Shown piece after piece: positions 9,996-18,921 of a stretch of DNA of 64,000 bases. Both the position numbers and the translations under genes were made by a program. Source of the stretch: Kiritimatiellia bacterium (lineage in GTDB: Bacteria > Verrucomicrobiota > Kiritimatiellia > WLWN01); contig WLWN01000001.1 in NCBI GenBank assembly GCA_012103575.1, positions 449,792-513,791 of the forward strand, written 5' to 3'. Under the pieces are notes generated by a model. The model saw only the letters and a list, made by a program, of their open reading frames with translations. It searched no databases and had not been told where the DNA came from. The stretch's first letter is position 1; each line of letters begins with the position of its first letter.

Positions 9996-11084
9996 ATGAA
10001 AACAGTGCTCTATAATAAACATATTGAGGTCAACGCTCGCATGGTCCCTTTTGCTAGCTGGGAAATGCCGATCCAATACGAAGGCATCATAAAAGAACAC
10101 GCACAAACTCGTACACGGTGTTCGATTTTTGATACATGTCATATGGGTGAATTTGATATCCAGGGTCCAGCCGCAGAAACAGACCTTGAAACCCTCTTGA
10201 CATTGTCTGTCTCTACACTACAAAACGGACAATGCCGTTATGGGTTTCTCCTTAATAAAGAAGGCGGTATATTAGATGATCTAATGTGTTATCGGCGAGG
10301 GCCGGATCATTTCTTTTTAGTGGTCAATGCGGGAACGTTAGAAAAAGATGCTGCCTGGATTCGTGAACATCTTTCTTCATCTACAACATTCACGGATCTT
10401 TCTTCTCACACCGCTAAATTAGATGTGCAAGGCCCTATATCTCGCAAAGAAATCGAAACCATCTTTCGAATACAGCTCCCGGAACTCAACTATTTCAGGT
10501 TTACCGATCTGAACTTAGCAGAGGTGCCTTGCACCATAAGTCGAACGGGATACACCGGAGAATGGGGCTATGAACTTTACTTTCCGACAAACGACGCTGA
10601 ACGAATCTGGGATCTCTTAACCGTAAACGGTTCTATAAAGCCGGCAGGACTTGGGGCGCGAGATACGCTTCGTTTGGAAGCGGGCTATGCCTTATATGGC
10701 AGCGAACTTTCTGAAAACAGAACCCCTGTAGCCGCCAGTCGTGGTCTTTTCATAGATATGAAAAAAGAGTTTATAGGAAAGGAGATCATGGCCAAAGATC
10801 TGAGAGAGGGCATTGATCAATTCCTAGTGGGGTTACAGCTCGAAACACGGCGTTCGGCCCGTGTAGGCAGCAAAGTAATGCATCAAAAACAAGTTGTTGG
10901 CGAGGTGACAAGTGGATCCTTTTCGCCCACTCTGGGTTTTGCCATTGCGCTTGCATACGTTCGTTCGGACTTAATAGATCCAGGACAAAAGTTAGATATA
11001 GAAACTCAAAAGACGCGTTTAGCCGCCGAAGTGGTGGAATTACCTTTTTATAAAAAAGGGACAGCCAGAAAAAAATCGGTTTAA
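9996..11084 (+). CDS. gcvT: Aminomethyltransferase (glycine cleavage T protein)
   Basis: The 362-residue length is right for GcvT. The T protein takes the methylamine group from the lipoyl H protein, releases ammonia and makes 5,10-methylene-THF in the cytoplasm. The sequence has the family start (MVPFASWEMPIQYEGI), CSIFDTCHMGEFDIQGP, the folate-binding stretch LLNKEGGILDDLMCYR, SRTGYTGEWGYELY, and GLGARDTLRLEAGYALYG followed by the GcvT C-terminal barrel. The ATG at 9996 has no strong ribosome site but gives the conserved N-terminus. The gcvH and gcvP partners are not in the window. The gene is intact among decayed neighbours, so it is probably still used. Confidence 0.93.
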   Translation: MKTVLYNKHIEVNARMVPFASWEMPIQYEGIIKEHAQTRTRCSIFDTCHMGEFDIQGPAAETDLETLLTLSVSTLQNGQCRYGFLLNKEGGILDDLMCYRRGPDHFFLVVNAGTLEKDAAWIREHLSSSTTFTDLSSHTAKLDVQGPISRKEIETIFRIQLPELNYFRFTDLNLAEVPCTISRTGYTGEWGYELYFPTNDAERIWDLLTVNGSIKPAGLGARDTLRLEAGYALYGSELSENRTPVAASRGLFIDMKKEFIGKEIMAKDLREGIDQFLVGLQLETRRSARVGSKVMHQKQVVGEVTSGSFSPTLGFAIALAYVRSDLIDPGQKLDIETQKTRLAAEVVELPFYKKGTARKKSV

Positions 11085-11105
11085 AAAATCGTCCTTTCAA
11101 AATAT

Positions 11106-11198
11106 CCTGGATCCATCCGTTAAACATGGAATTTCTGTGCGAATGCTTTTGGCCCAAATGATTCGTGCAGAAAATCGCGTTTAACGGACGGATCCAGG
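11106..11198. repeat. Miniature inverted-repeat element M1 (short form)
   Basis: A 93-bp element from CCTGGATCCATCCGTTAAAC to its inverted copy ending GGATCCAGG. It lacks the central 70 bp of the long form. It is flanked by perfect 5-bp direct repeats AATAT (11101-11105 and 11199-11203), the mark of transposition. It lies between gcvT and the AlkD gene, just before the AlkD start. Confidence 0.9.
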
Positions 11199-11203
11199 AA
11201 TAT

Positions 11204-11908
11204 ATGCACATGGATGAAATTCATTCTAGATTAAAAAAATTGGCCAACACAAAGGATGCAGAAAACGCCCAGCGTTTTTTCAAAACCGGTCCGGGAGAAT
11301 ATGGCGAAGGTGATCTCTTTATCGGGGTCCGGGTTCCGGTATTGCGCAAGCTTTCAAAGGAATACCAAGCCATCACCATTGAACAAGCTATACGAATCCT
11401 CAAATCTCCCATTCATGAAAAAAGAATGCTGGCTCTTTTTATTCTCGTACGTATCTATTCACGAGAAGATAAAGAAATAAAGGGACGGATCTATGAGCTT
11501 TACCTAAAGCATACTTCATTTATTAATAGCTGGGATTTAATAGACACTACGGCTCAGCATATTGTGGGTCACTTTTTATTTACTAGGAGTAAAGCCCCCC
11601 TTTATCAACTCATGAAATCCAATTCACTCTGGGAGCGACGCATTTCCATCCTGTCTACCTTTTATTTTATTAAACGTGAAAAGTATACAGTGACCTTAAA
11701 GATTGCTAAACAGTTGCTAAACGATAAAGAGGATCTTATGCATAAAGCTGTTGGATGGATGTTACGCGAAGTGGGCAACCGAAACGTGTCCACCGAAGAA
11801 CATTTTCTAAAACAACATTACAAACAAATGCCGCGTACGATGTTGCGATATGCCATCGAAAAATTTCCAGAAAAGAAGCGGAAACGTTATCTCCAAGGGA
11901 AGATTTGA
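11204..11908 (+). CDS. DNA alkylation repair protein, AlkD-like
   Basis: About 234 residues of HEAT-like helical repeats, the AlkD/AlkC fold. Family motifs are FFKTGPGEYGEGDLFIGV, VPVLRKLSKEY, KRMLALFILV, INSWDLIDTTAQHIVG, LWERRISILSTF and LMHKAVGWMLREVG. AlkD-type enzymes remove positively charged alkylpurines such as 3- and 7-methylpurines from DNA. The start is ATG 11204 (or 11210). A longer frame reaches into the M1 element and is unlikely to be native. The right-hand 5-bp target duplication of M1 ends at 11203, directly before the ATG, so the original leader and promoter spacing has been changed. Confidence 0.85.
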   Translation: MHMDEIHSRLKKLANTKDAENAQRFFKTGPGEYGEGDLFIGVRVPVLRKLSKEYQAITIEQAIRILKSPIHEKRMLALFILVRIYSREDKEIKGRIYELYLKHTSFINSWDLIDTTAQHIVGHFLFTRSKAPLYQLMKSNSLWERRISILSTFYFIKREKYTVTLKIAKQLLNDKEDLMHKAVGWMLREVGNRNVSTEEHFLKQHYKQMPRTMLRYAIEKFPEKKRKRYLQGKI

Positions 11909-11915
11909 AGCATCC

Positions 11916-12742
11916 TTAAAAGACCACGCCAAGCCCGATACGAAGGGAGTCACCGCGGGACAGTCTCGTCCCATCGACACGCTCATCTAGTGCCAGTTTG
12001 TATTCGATACGGCCTAGCAGCATGTCGTTGAAATTCCCAAATAGGGTAGGTCCGCCACTCAGCCATTCATAATCGCCCCGGGGTCGTCAATATACTCGGT
12101 TTCCCAGTTGATGGACCCGCGATCGTGGAAATTTCACCCGATCTCTATGTCGATAGACCAATCGTTGCCCTGGTTGGAGTCCTGCTCGAACCAGTACGTG
12201 ACACCTCCGGTTATTTTCATTCCGACGGTTTCTCTTTCAAAGGTCATAGATATTCCGTAGTCGGTGCTCCCATCGCTGACTGGATAGTGGCCATTGTCAT
12301 CCCCGCCGAAACGAATTTGGGGTACGATGCCGATGTGTCCAGAGTAATGACGCTTGTTGGTGTAGTATCGCAGTGGAAGCGCCAGCGTTGCATCGTCGAC
12401 GCCGGTATTCCTCTGCCAGCGCGTAACACCGTGCTTATCGATCAAGCGACGTTTCTGTTCCACCCAAGGCAGCTTTGCTGTGACACGGAATTCTTTGCGG
12501 AAGGTGTATACACCTTGAAGGTGAGTAATCCGTTTTTCATATTGGAGGTTTTCTGGATTTGGCAGACCCGCGTTTCCACGCATAAGGTCGTCAGACCATT
12601 GGAATTCCTGGAAGACTTGCACTCCATAGCCACCGTCCCACCTTGGAACCTCGTTCATGATCGGCTGGTCGGCATATGCCATACACGCGGTGAGCTGGAG
12701 AGCAAGCAGAAGATCGCGCTTAACTGCCGGATCTAGGTTCAT
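11916..12742 (-). pseudogene. Outer-membrane beta-barrel protein, broken near C-terminus
   Basis: The N-terminal signal peptide (LLLALQLTACMAYA) is followed by alternating beta-strand sequence (WDGGYGVQVFQEFQW, TAKLPWVEQKRR, LPLRYYTNKRHYSG, GGDDNGHYPVSDGSTDYG). After DIEIG an in-frame TGA (12132-12134) interrupts what was probably IGWNFHDRGS. A further frameshift near 12075 in CCCCGGGG is needed to reach the last strand, which ends IGLGVVF with the terminal phenylalanine of outer-membrane barrels. The start overlaps the stop of the upstream HMA protein by 4 bases (ATGA), so they form one leftward operon. The ligand is unknown; metal handling is a guess from the neighbour. The first residues (MNLDPAVKR) are encoded by a miniature-element end. 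Confidence 0.6.
12715..12737. repeat. Solo end of the miniature element, at an ORF start
   Basis: CGCGCTTAACTGCCGGATCT plus AGG matches the right end of the miniature family (compare CGCGCTTAACGGTCGGATCT at 56384-56403), with no second end nearby. It supplies the first codons after the ATG of the barrel gene. It is either a remnant of an insertion and imprecise deletion or a chance match. Confidence 0.5.
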
Positions 12743-13161
12743 AGATCGTCGGAAATTTCGGTAACTTCCAGGGACCCGTTTTCGACCCGCTGGTAGAGGC
12801 GAACAAGATTGTAGCCTGCCTTTCGAATGGTCCTGGCAAGAGCGGCTACGTCGACGGTCTCATCCTTCTTGACGGCTACCGTCAGGAGGGAATTTTTACG
12901 ATCGACTTTTACGCCCTTGGGTAGCGCATCCGTGTCGATAAACCCGAGTTGACAGACTTTTTTTCCGATACCGATTGCGCAGTTTCGGCAGCACATTCCG
13001 TTCACGGCAAGGACCACTTGATTCGGTTCCTTGGCAAGTTTCGCCTCGACCATAGTCCTTTCCGTACTAAGCAAGTTGTCCGACTCCTCGCTCATAGCCG
13101 TTAGCTGAGCCGCCATAAAGACGATAAAAATCGCTATCCATTTTCTCATCATCGTATTCAT
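12739..13161 (-). CDS. Secreted heavy-metal-associated (HMA) domain protein
   Basis: A 140-residue protein with a signal peptide (WIAIFIVFMAAQLTAMS). It has one HMA-type ferredoxin-like domain, in which VLAVNGMCCRNCAIGIG around residues 50-66 carries the CxxC metal-binding pair (CRNC), and VAALARTIRKAGYNLVRL ends the fold. Such domains bind Cu(I), Hg(II) or Zn(II). The placement suggests periplasmic metal binding together with the downstream barrel protein, whose start overlaps its stop. The base composition of both genes is richer in GC than the flanking genes, which hints at acquisition. Intact. Confidence 0.75.
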   Translation of the reverse strand: MNTMMRKWIAIFIVFMAAQLTAMSEESDNLLSTERTMVEAKLAKEPNQVVLAVNGMCCRNCAIGIGKKVCQLGFIDTDALPKGVKVDRKNSLLTVAVKKDETVDVAALARTIRKAGYNLVRLYQRVENGSLEVTEISDDL

Positions 13162-13184
13162 TCCTCCACCAAACCGGTTTATGA

Positions 13185-13665
13185 TCAGTCAATAATATAC
13201 ACTTGTTCCTTACCAATCAATCCAATCTTCAAACTAAGCTCTTCGGGGTTAACTATCTCAAATTTTCTCAAAAACTGCCATCGATTTTTTTCAATATTGC
13301 AGCAATGACTGTACTTTTCACTTGAGGCTCTCTTAATGTTCTGAGAAGCCCGGATGATGAAATGGAAGATCGCTTTTAATAAAACTGTGGTCGAATTATG
13401 GATAGAGTGGAGATGAATCCAAACGCAATAGTATCGCCAATGTCTGGTAGAGTTTTCACCCGACAATTCCCTTCATCATATGGGGGGGGTCAACCATACC
13501 GCCATTAGCTTTCGCTTGATATCCCACATGTGGTTTATCACAATGCCAATGAACACCCATTGCCCTTAAAAGAACGACCCTCCATAAACCGTGGAAGGCG
13601 CCGTCATATACGCCCTTATTGCTTTTCCAGTGCATGGAATTGGTTTTAAAGCCGAGTTCCAAACC
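13185..13665. other. Accessory stretch without a recognisable intact gene
   Basis: Short open frames on the minus strand (one ending EELSLKIGLIGKEQVYIID at 13185) look like the tail of a lost gene but match no family I recognise. A segment at 13621-13652 (GCTTTTCCAGTGCATGGAAT and onward) has a similar copy at 35261-35292, so both may be remnants of one unknown repeat. IS30A begins at 13666. Confidence 0.4.
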
Positions 13666-14711
13666 TGCAGACTCAACTTACAAGTGCAAAACCGAAGCTG
13701 TCCATCATTTCTTTGGGCGTTCTATATTCTAAGCATTTTCTCGGTCTATTATTCAGTAACTCCACAGCCCAGCTCAACTGAGCGGAGCTGTGGGCAGCAA
13801 AGTCGGTTTTCTTCGGGAAAAACTGGCGAAGCAAACCATTCGTATTTTCGTTGGTCCCTCTTTGCCAAGGGTTTCTCCCTTCAGCAAAGAAAATGGGGGT
13901 TGCTATTTTTTTCTGTAGTTTAGCATGGCTGGCAAACTCCATGCCATTATCTACAGTCACCGTTTTACAGGGGAGCCCTGAATCAGCGAACTGAGGTACG
14001 GAACGGTTGACCGATTCGGCATTGCATCGAGGTAAAAGATCGGCGATGAGATATCGAGTCGCTCGATCTACTAGAGTGACTACACAGGCCTCTTTTCTCG
14101 TTTGGCCCTGAATAGTGTCACCTTTCCAATGGCCTGCCACCTTGCGACTTTCACCCTCTTCGGGGCGTTGGTCAATCATCGTTTGGTTGTGTATACGTGA
14201 ATGGCTTTTCCGAGTCGCTCGTTTTTTCTTTCCGGGGCCACGCAGGTATTTTCGGTAGCCAGCCTCTCTTGGACTGTACAAGTAGCGGTAGATCGTCATT
14301 CGACTGATGGGAGGGTCACCTTCTAGCTTTCTTCGACCTTCAATCTGTTCTGGAGACCAATACTTCGCCAGGAGAGTCTCCACTTGTTCTTTGCTAGCTC
14401 CCATCACTTTTTGAGGCTTTCGAGCTAGCTGTAATCGGCTTTGAGCCAGGCCATTTGCGGGTCTTGGGTAATAGCGGCCACGGACTCGATTACGGCGAAA
14501 TTCGCGCCAAATAGTCGAGGGGGATCGGCCCAGGCGACGGCCAATTTGAGATAAGCTATATTTTTCTTTTAGCATCTGGGCTATCACTTCTCGTTCATAA
14601 CGGTTTAAATGTTCGTAGGTTCGTGGCATTCTATGTTCTCCTTTGGGGGGGGTCAGATACCCAAAGAATGAACTATGCTGCGGACCTTTGCACTTGTATT
14701 GTTACTCTACC
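13666..14711 (-). mobile_element. IS30-family element IS30A, copy 1
   Basis: This 1046-bp element is the same length and nearly the same sequence as 40535-41580. The terminal inverted repeats of about 25 bp are TGCAGACTCAACTTACAAGT at the left and, on the opposite strand at the right end, GGTAGAGTAACAATACAAGT. The element carries one intact transposase gene. It interrupts or abuts a DUF4143 ATPase gene, whose 3' part starts directly at the right end. Confidence 0.9.
13673..14629 (-). CDS. IS30-family transposase
   Basis: 318 residues, full length for IS30. An N-terminal helix-turn-helix (EREVIAQMLKEKYSLSQIG, LGRSPSTIWREF) is followed by an integrase-type DDE core: D in GHWKGDTIQG (about residue 170), D in TVDNGMEFASH (about 225) and E in NENTNGLLRQFF (about 261). 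No stops or frameshifts, so it is probably active. The frame runs through the left inverted repeat. Confidence 0.92.
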   Translation of the reverse strand: MPRTYEHLNRYEREVIAQMLKEKYSLSQIGRRLGRSPSTIWREFRRNRVRGRYYPRPANGLAQSRLQLARKPQKVMGASKEQVETLLAKYWSPEQIEGRRKLEGDPPISRMTIYRYLYSPREAGYRKYLRGPGKKKRATRKSHSRIHNQTMIDQRPEEGESRKVAGHWKGDTIQGQTRKEACVVTLVDRATRYLIADLLPRCNAESVNRSVPQFADSGLPCKTVTVDNGMEFASHAKLQKKIATPIFFAEGRNPWQRGTNENTNGLLRQFFPKKTDFAAHSSAQLSWAVELLNNRPRKCLEYRTPKEMMDSFGFALVS

Positions 14712-15506
14712 CCTTTACATGCACGCCTTCTAGAGCATTTAAAAACCTATATGATGATAGGTGGTATGCCCGACGTAATTCGACAGTTCGCCAAGACCGG
14801 AGATATACGCGAATGTCAGAATCGTTTAAGCGATCTTGTTTGCACGTTTAGAGATGATTTTTCGAAATACAAAAAGCGGGTACCTGTTTCGCGTCTTAAT
14901 GATGTATTTGAATCGATTGTATTTCAGACCGGAAGTAAGTTCAAATATTCCAAGGCATGCCCGGATGCTCGCACAGATAGCATCAAGTCAGCCCTTGACC
15001 TTCTCGTGCTGGCCGGATTGGCGTATCAGTTCCCTCATAGCGATGCCCGAGGTTTGCCGCTTGGAGCCCAAACAGATTCGAAACGGTTCAAGACCGTTCT
15101 GCTTGACGTGGGACTTCATCAACAGCGTTTGGGTCTCGATTTGACGTCCATGCTGGTTGCGGAGGATTTCCATGTGGTCAATCGGGGCGCCATGGCCGAA
15201 GTGTTCGCGGCTCAGGAGCTTCGTATGGGTCGTACTTCGCGGTCTCCGCGCGACCTTTATTATTGGCACCGGGAAGCAAAAAACAGCAATGCCGAGGTAG
15301 ACTACATCATACAGCATGGTGCTGAAGTCTTGCCTATCGAGGTCAAATCTGGGGGTAGCGGGAGCATGCAGAGTATACGCCTGTTTATGAAGGAGAGAAA
15401 AATCAAAAAAGGCATAAGAACTTCGCTTGAAAACTTTGGCGAGGTTGACAATATCGATATCGTCCCCCTATACGCCCTGGGAAATCACATCAATAGTGAG
15501 GCATAG
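14712..15506 (+). pseudogene. DUF4143 ATPase, C-terminal fragment
   Basis: The readable frame begins at the IS30A right end with LLEHLKTYMMIGGMPDVIRQF, the conserved entry into the DUF4143 domain. ALDLLVLAGLAYQF, KTVLLDVGLHQQ and the nuclease-like C-terminus YYWHREAKNSNAEVDYII plus IEVKSGGSGS follow. The complete protein would have an N-terminal AAA ATPase domain with Walker motifs, about 400 residues in all. That half is gone. Such proteins are common accessory genes of unknown role. It is more GC-rich than the surrounding genes. Confidence 0.8.
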
Positions 15507-15615
15507 AAGACAAACAGGGATGGGATCTAGATAGAGAGAAACAAGGATAATCTAGATTGAAAAATCGATATATGTTTAGTGGAAGATAAAAACAATGAAA
15601 CTAGACCGTTCAGTT

Positions 15616-15846
15616 TTATCCGAAATCCCCCGAAATAAGTCCACGGAAAGAAAGATCTTCATCTAGATCAGGCCAATGAATTCCGAAAGGCGAAATTTCA
15701 ATATTGTTTAGCTGGGTGGGGGTCCCATTAGCTAGGTGGGGGTTTTCTTTTACAGGAAAGGTAATGTTAGAACCACTTTCCATTGAAATTACAATCATTC
15801 CATTCTGATAACCCGCAGATTTAGCTTTGTCGATTAATGTGCTCAT
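15616..15846 (-). CDS. DUF2442-domain protein
   Basis: 76 residues from ATG 15846. It is recognised by the family ending FGIHWPDLDEDLSFRGLI. DUF2442 genes usually follow a DUF4160 gene, and the pair behaves like a small toxin-antitoxin-type or accessory module of unproven function. Here the upstream partner is frameshifted and overlaps this start by about 25 bases. Confidence 0.7.
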   Translation of the reverse strand: MSTLIDKAKSAGYQNGMIVISMESGSNITFPVKENPHLANGTPTQLNNIEISPFGIHWPDLDEDLSFRGLISGDFG

Positions 15847-16062
15847 TCCATTTCTCCAGTATAAACAGTCTATGCTCTTCTGCAAGTTGCTCTGCTCGTT
15901 TGAGTTCTTTAACCTTCATCCCTGGAGATTCTCTTAATCCAATTTCTATCTCAACTTTAAAGACTGCTTCACCATCCCCATGTCTCACATGAACGTGGAT
16001 TGGCTCATGGTCATTACTATAAAAGAAAGATCTGTAACCCTCTTTTCAAATATCTTTGGCAT
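15821..16062 (-). pseudogene. DUF4160-domain protein, frameshifted
   Basis: The start MPKIFEKR (ATG 16062) is in one frame, and the body YRSFFYSNDHEPIHVHVRHG with EAVFKVEIEIGLRE and LAEEHRLFILEKWNEH is in another. A single missing base near 16035 explains it. The histidine-rich SNDHEPIHVHV is the DUF4160 hallmark. The stop at 15821-15823 lies inside the DUF2442 gene. Confidence 0.65.
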
Positions 16063-16139
16063 AAGAGAAAATATGCCATTTAACGTTTTTTCAACCAACC
16101 TAATGTCGAACACTATATTCAACGTTACGTTTTTGGCTC

Positions 16140-16238
16140 TTATACCATGGTGTCATAAATAATTTCCCCTTCCCTTCTAAACGCTTCCTCTGCGACCTCC
16201 TGTTTAAAATCTTTTGTTGAACGACTTGTTGTTATACG
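16140..16238 (-). pseudogene. Nucleotidyltransferase-type antitoxin, 3' remnant
   Basis: A short frame FKQEVAEEAFRREGEIIYDT ending MV* resembles the C-terminus of MNT-domain proteins (typically EEGIVLYE-like). Everything upstream is replaced by the non-coding segment starting at 16255. Too short for certainty. Confidence 0.4.
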
Positions 16239-16254
16239 CCGTTACCCCTAACTT

Positions 16255-16575
16255 TTAATGGTCCTTGCTTGCCACGCAACTGCGGTGGTCCTAAATCGTC
16301 CTGTCCAAATTTTTTTCCGTTTTAGCTCAGATGACTCCGCTTGAAGGAGCCGGGCCAATACTCATAGATTATGTGTAAGGATTTTCCTGTTAGGGTTAGG
16401 GAGCGAATCGCGGGATGGGACCCGATCCCGTATGGGGTTTATCACAATACAGATTAATCCACTTTTAACCCTAGTAGTCTCGTGGTTAACGGTTACTTGG
16501 ACCGGATTCCCACCGCCTTGTTCCTACGGCCTTGCCTGGCCTCAAACTAAGATATGGCCCCAAGCCCTTCCCCCA
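16255..16575 (-). ncRNA. Structured non-coding segment, possible HEARO/omega-RNA-like element
   Basis: 320 bases without a frame but with several hairpins: TTAACC/GGTTAA arms at 16465-16489, CGGGAT/ATCCCG at 16411-16430, GACTCC/GGAGCC at 16333-16351 and a CCACGCA/TGCGGTGG hairpin at 16272-16288. The minus-strand sequence CGGTCCAAGTAACCG followed by GTGGATTAATCTGTATTGTG resembles, from memory, HEARO RNAs (IscB-associated omega RNAs), which can occur without their protein. No IscB-like frame is adjacent. A group II intron 5' piece is the alternative. Strand assignment rests on this resemblance only. Confidence 0.3.
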
Positions 16576-16578
16576 CTA

Positions 16579-16854
16579 TCAGGCAACTTCTAGGCGAAGA
16601 TGTTTACCGACTGCTTCTGCAAAGTTTTCTAGCGTTGAGAGTCGAATATCCTCTGCATGATTCTCAATTCTCGAGATGGCAGACTTCTGAGTACATAATT
16701 TTTTTGCTACTTGTTCTTGAGTGAGCCCGGCCTCTTCACGGGCTTGTTTCAGAAGGACCCCAATCTTGAATTGCTCGTATCCCTTATCAAAGTTCTTTGC
16801 AAACGTTGGGATCTCTTTTTTTCTCTTCTCAATATATTTATCCAGATCATCCAT
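16579..16854 (-). CDS. HigA-like helix-turn-helix antitoxin
   Basis: 91 residues with an XRE-type helix-turn-helix: [20 protein letters not shown] and [19 protein letters not shown], then the ending [11 protein letters not shown] typical of HigA antitoxins partnered with RelE/HigB toxins. It is intact, while the toxin gene directly upstream is a deletion remnant. It is now an orphan antitoxin and may be dispensable or act as an anti-addiction factor. Confidence 0.8.
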   Translation of the reverse strand: MDDLDKYIEKRKKEIPTFAKNFDKGYEQFKIGVLLKQAREEAGLTQEQVAKKLCTQKSAISRIENHAEDIRLSTLENFAEAVGKHLRLEVA

Positions 16855-16860
16855 AGTCTT

Positions 16861-17036
16861 TCACCTCCTATTCGAGTAATCACGTCTACGTTTCTCCGCA
16901 AGCTTAATTTCTTGGGGTGGAGTTTTCTGGCTTTTCTTCTGAAACGAGTTGGTGAGTATAATCAACTCTCACTTCCCAAATATTGTTCCACCGGACATTT
17001 ACCCACACCTGTCAAATAAAAGGAGATCCTTTTCAT
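16861..17036 (-). pseudogene. HigB/RelE-like toxin, internally deleted
   Basis: From ATG 17036, KRISFYLTGVGKCPVEQYL matches the start of HigB-type toxins. It then jumps to NIWEVRVDY and, in a third frame, to [19 protein letters not shown] plus RDYSNRR*, the usual toxin C-terminus. Roughly 50 residues are missing between the blocks. The toxin is dead while its antitoxin downstream is intact. Confidence 0.7.
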
Positions 17037-17171
17037 AGTTATAAAGTAAACAAATATGTGAACATTGTAAAGAGGAGAGAAGTATCCTCTCAATTCTCTT
17101 AATGAAGAGAAGGGTCCTGGCGTGATTTTCGATAATTCAACGTAGCCTGAATTCAACTAAACGGTTACGAT

Positions 17172-17283
17172 TTAGATAGTTGGATTGCTCTTTCCCTCAA
17201 AAATGCCCAGAAGATGGTTACTGTCTTCTCCGATTTTGGCATGAATACCCCCGAAGTCACAACTGAACTGTTCCAAAAATTTG
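17172..17283 (-). pseudogene. Unknown gene, 3' fragment cut by an IS30-type element
   Basis: The minus-strand frame FLEQFSCDFGGIHAKIGEDS, continuing NHLLGIFEGKSNPTI*, reads up to the insertion boundary at 17284. It looks like a real protein C-terminus. On the other side of the element (18509-18570) the sequence may hold its upstream part. I do not recognise the family. Confidence 0.4.
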
Positions 17284-18508
17284 GTGGATTGTAAAATTAA
17301 ATGCCGCAAAAAATGGACCTGAGAGCTTCTGTTCATGCGGCGATCTCCAAATCGAAACACTCCTGTGCGGGCTTGTATTCTAGGATCTTGCGAGGATAGT
17401 TGTTAATCCATTTTTCAATCTCACCAATACGGTCGATGGTATATTTTCCGATGTTGTCTCCTTTGGCGACGAAACGACGAACCATACGGTTGGCATTTTC
17501 GTTGGAGCCTGGTTCTCAGGAAGAATACGGGTGAGCATAATAGAGTTTAACACGTCTCTTTTTGCTAAATCCGGAACGTTCCATCTGCTCCACGTCGAGA
17601 AGCTCGCTCCCGTTATCGGCTGTAATCGACTTGAACATCGATCTGAATGGGCCAACTCCCATCGATCTTTCGATCGCTTTGAGGGCCTGCAAAACCGATG
17701 CCTGTGTTTTATCCGAAAGTTTTCTCACCCTTAGCATTCGGGTCTTTCTTTCTACTAACGTCATTAAAACCGGTTTTGAAGTTCCTTTTCCGCCGACGAT
17801 CAAATCCAATTCCCAGTGCCCAGATTCCTCGCGTTTTTCTACGGTTTTAGGTCGTTTTTCGATGCTGGTCCTTCGGGCATGTTGCTTTTTAACCCGCTTA
17901 ATAGCACGTCTTTTTCGTTTTATCCGTTTTCGTTTTTCCCATAGGGACTCGTTGCTCACCCCCGGGATGAGACCTTGGTCAATATAGGTATACAGCGTTT
18001 TTGTACTCACCGCTGCAGGTCTCTGCTCTTGTTTAAGCAAAGGAGCAACCACATTGGGTGAGCGTTTGTGAACAAGAATGTGCTCGCTGATAAACACGGC
18101 CGTTTCATGATGCTTTCCAAGCTTAAGCTCAGGTCCCTTAGCCGTCGCATTTAGATCATGAAGTTCCTGGGCTCGATCACTGCTGTATGCTTTCTTCTTT
18201 CGCAGCTCTGTATCGAAATGCTCTACCTCCCCACGTTTGATTTCGCGCCCTATGGTTCGACGATGCCTTCCCAGATAGCTAGTAGCTATCTCCAAAGGAC
18301 GTCCTGGGTTTTTGAGCATTGTTTCAATCATGATCCGTTCTTTCTGTGTCAAATGCTTGCCTTTTCGGGGATGAATACTACTCTTGATTTGTTCCATGTC
18401 TTTCTCCTTTTTTTGTCTTCTGTCGAGTTTCTAAATCTAGAAGATTTCGGCATGGAACACTCCTATTTTACAATATCTTCTTTTGGGCATTTAATATTAC
18501 AATTCTCA
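17284..18508 (-). mobile_element. IS30-family element IS30B, copy 1 (inactive)
   Basis: About 1.22 kb, bounded by inverted repeats GGATTGTAAAATTAAATGCC and, on the other strand, TGAGAATTGTAATATTAAAT. The minus-strand transposase (start 18397) has the IS30 pattern: KGKHLTQKERIMIETMLKN and LGRHRRTIGREIKRGE in the N-terminal HTH region, then GHWELDLIVG, TADNGSELLD and SNENANRMVRRF as the D, D and E segments. An in-frame TGA (17516-17518) replaces the tryptophan of SSWERGSNEN, so this copy makes no complete enzyme. Confidence 0.85.
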
Positions 18509-18570
18509 ATGCCACCAAGAAAAAATCTCCACCTTGACATCTGCCCCATTATTGGTACAGTTCGGGAAGA

Positions 18571-18921
18571 ATGAAGATTGGAGATCTCAGATTGAAGGTT
18601 CTGTTTTTTCGTAGCGGCGCTGGAGTTGAACCCGTCCGTAAATGGCTTATACTTCTTCCGACAAACCATAAGAAAGCAATCGGCGAGGATATCAAGACCG
18701 TCCAATTCGGTTGGCCGCTTGGCATGCCCTTGGTAGAGAAGCTTGAACCTTATCTCTGGGAGGTTCGCACAAGAGTCTCGAACGGTATTGCTCGTGTCCT
18801 GTTCACGGTTGACGGCAACCTGATGATCTTACTACACGGCTTTATCAAGAAGTCACAAAAGATTCCTCAAAAAGAATTGAACACGGCACGATCCCGTTCG
18901 AAACAGTATCAGGAGGCTTGA
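18571..18921 (+). CDS. HigB/Gp49-like toxin
   Basis: 116 residues of the phage-derived Gp49-like/HigB family (RelE fold, mRNA interferase). Motifs are VEPVRKWLILLP, IGEDIKTVQFGWPLGMPLVE, LWEVRTRVSNGIARVLFTV and LLHGFIKKSQKIPQKEL. The stop overlaps the start of the antitoxin gene by 4 bases (ATGA), the usual toxin-first higBA order. It is the only toxin-antitoxin pair in this window with both genes intact. Confidence 0.85.
   Translation: MKIGDLRLKVLFFRSGAGVEPVRKWLILLPTNHKKAIGEDIKTVQFGWPLGMPLVEKLEPYLWEVRTRVSNGIARVLFTVDGNLMILLHGFIKKSQKIPQKELNTARSRSKQYQEA

Noticed and set aside
16160..16260. Integron attC-like end (GTTGTTATACGCC) beside several TA cassettes
   Set aside because: No matching inverted half-site is present, and the sequence reads as the C-terminus of a nucleotidyltransferase gene on the minus strand.
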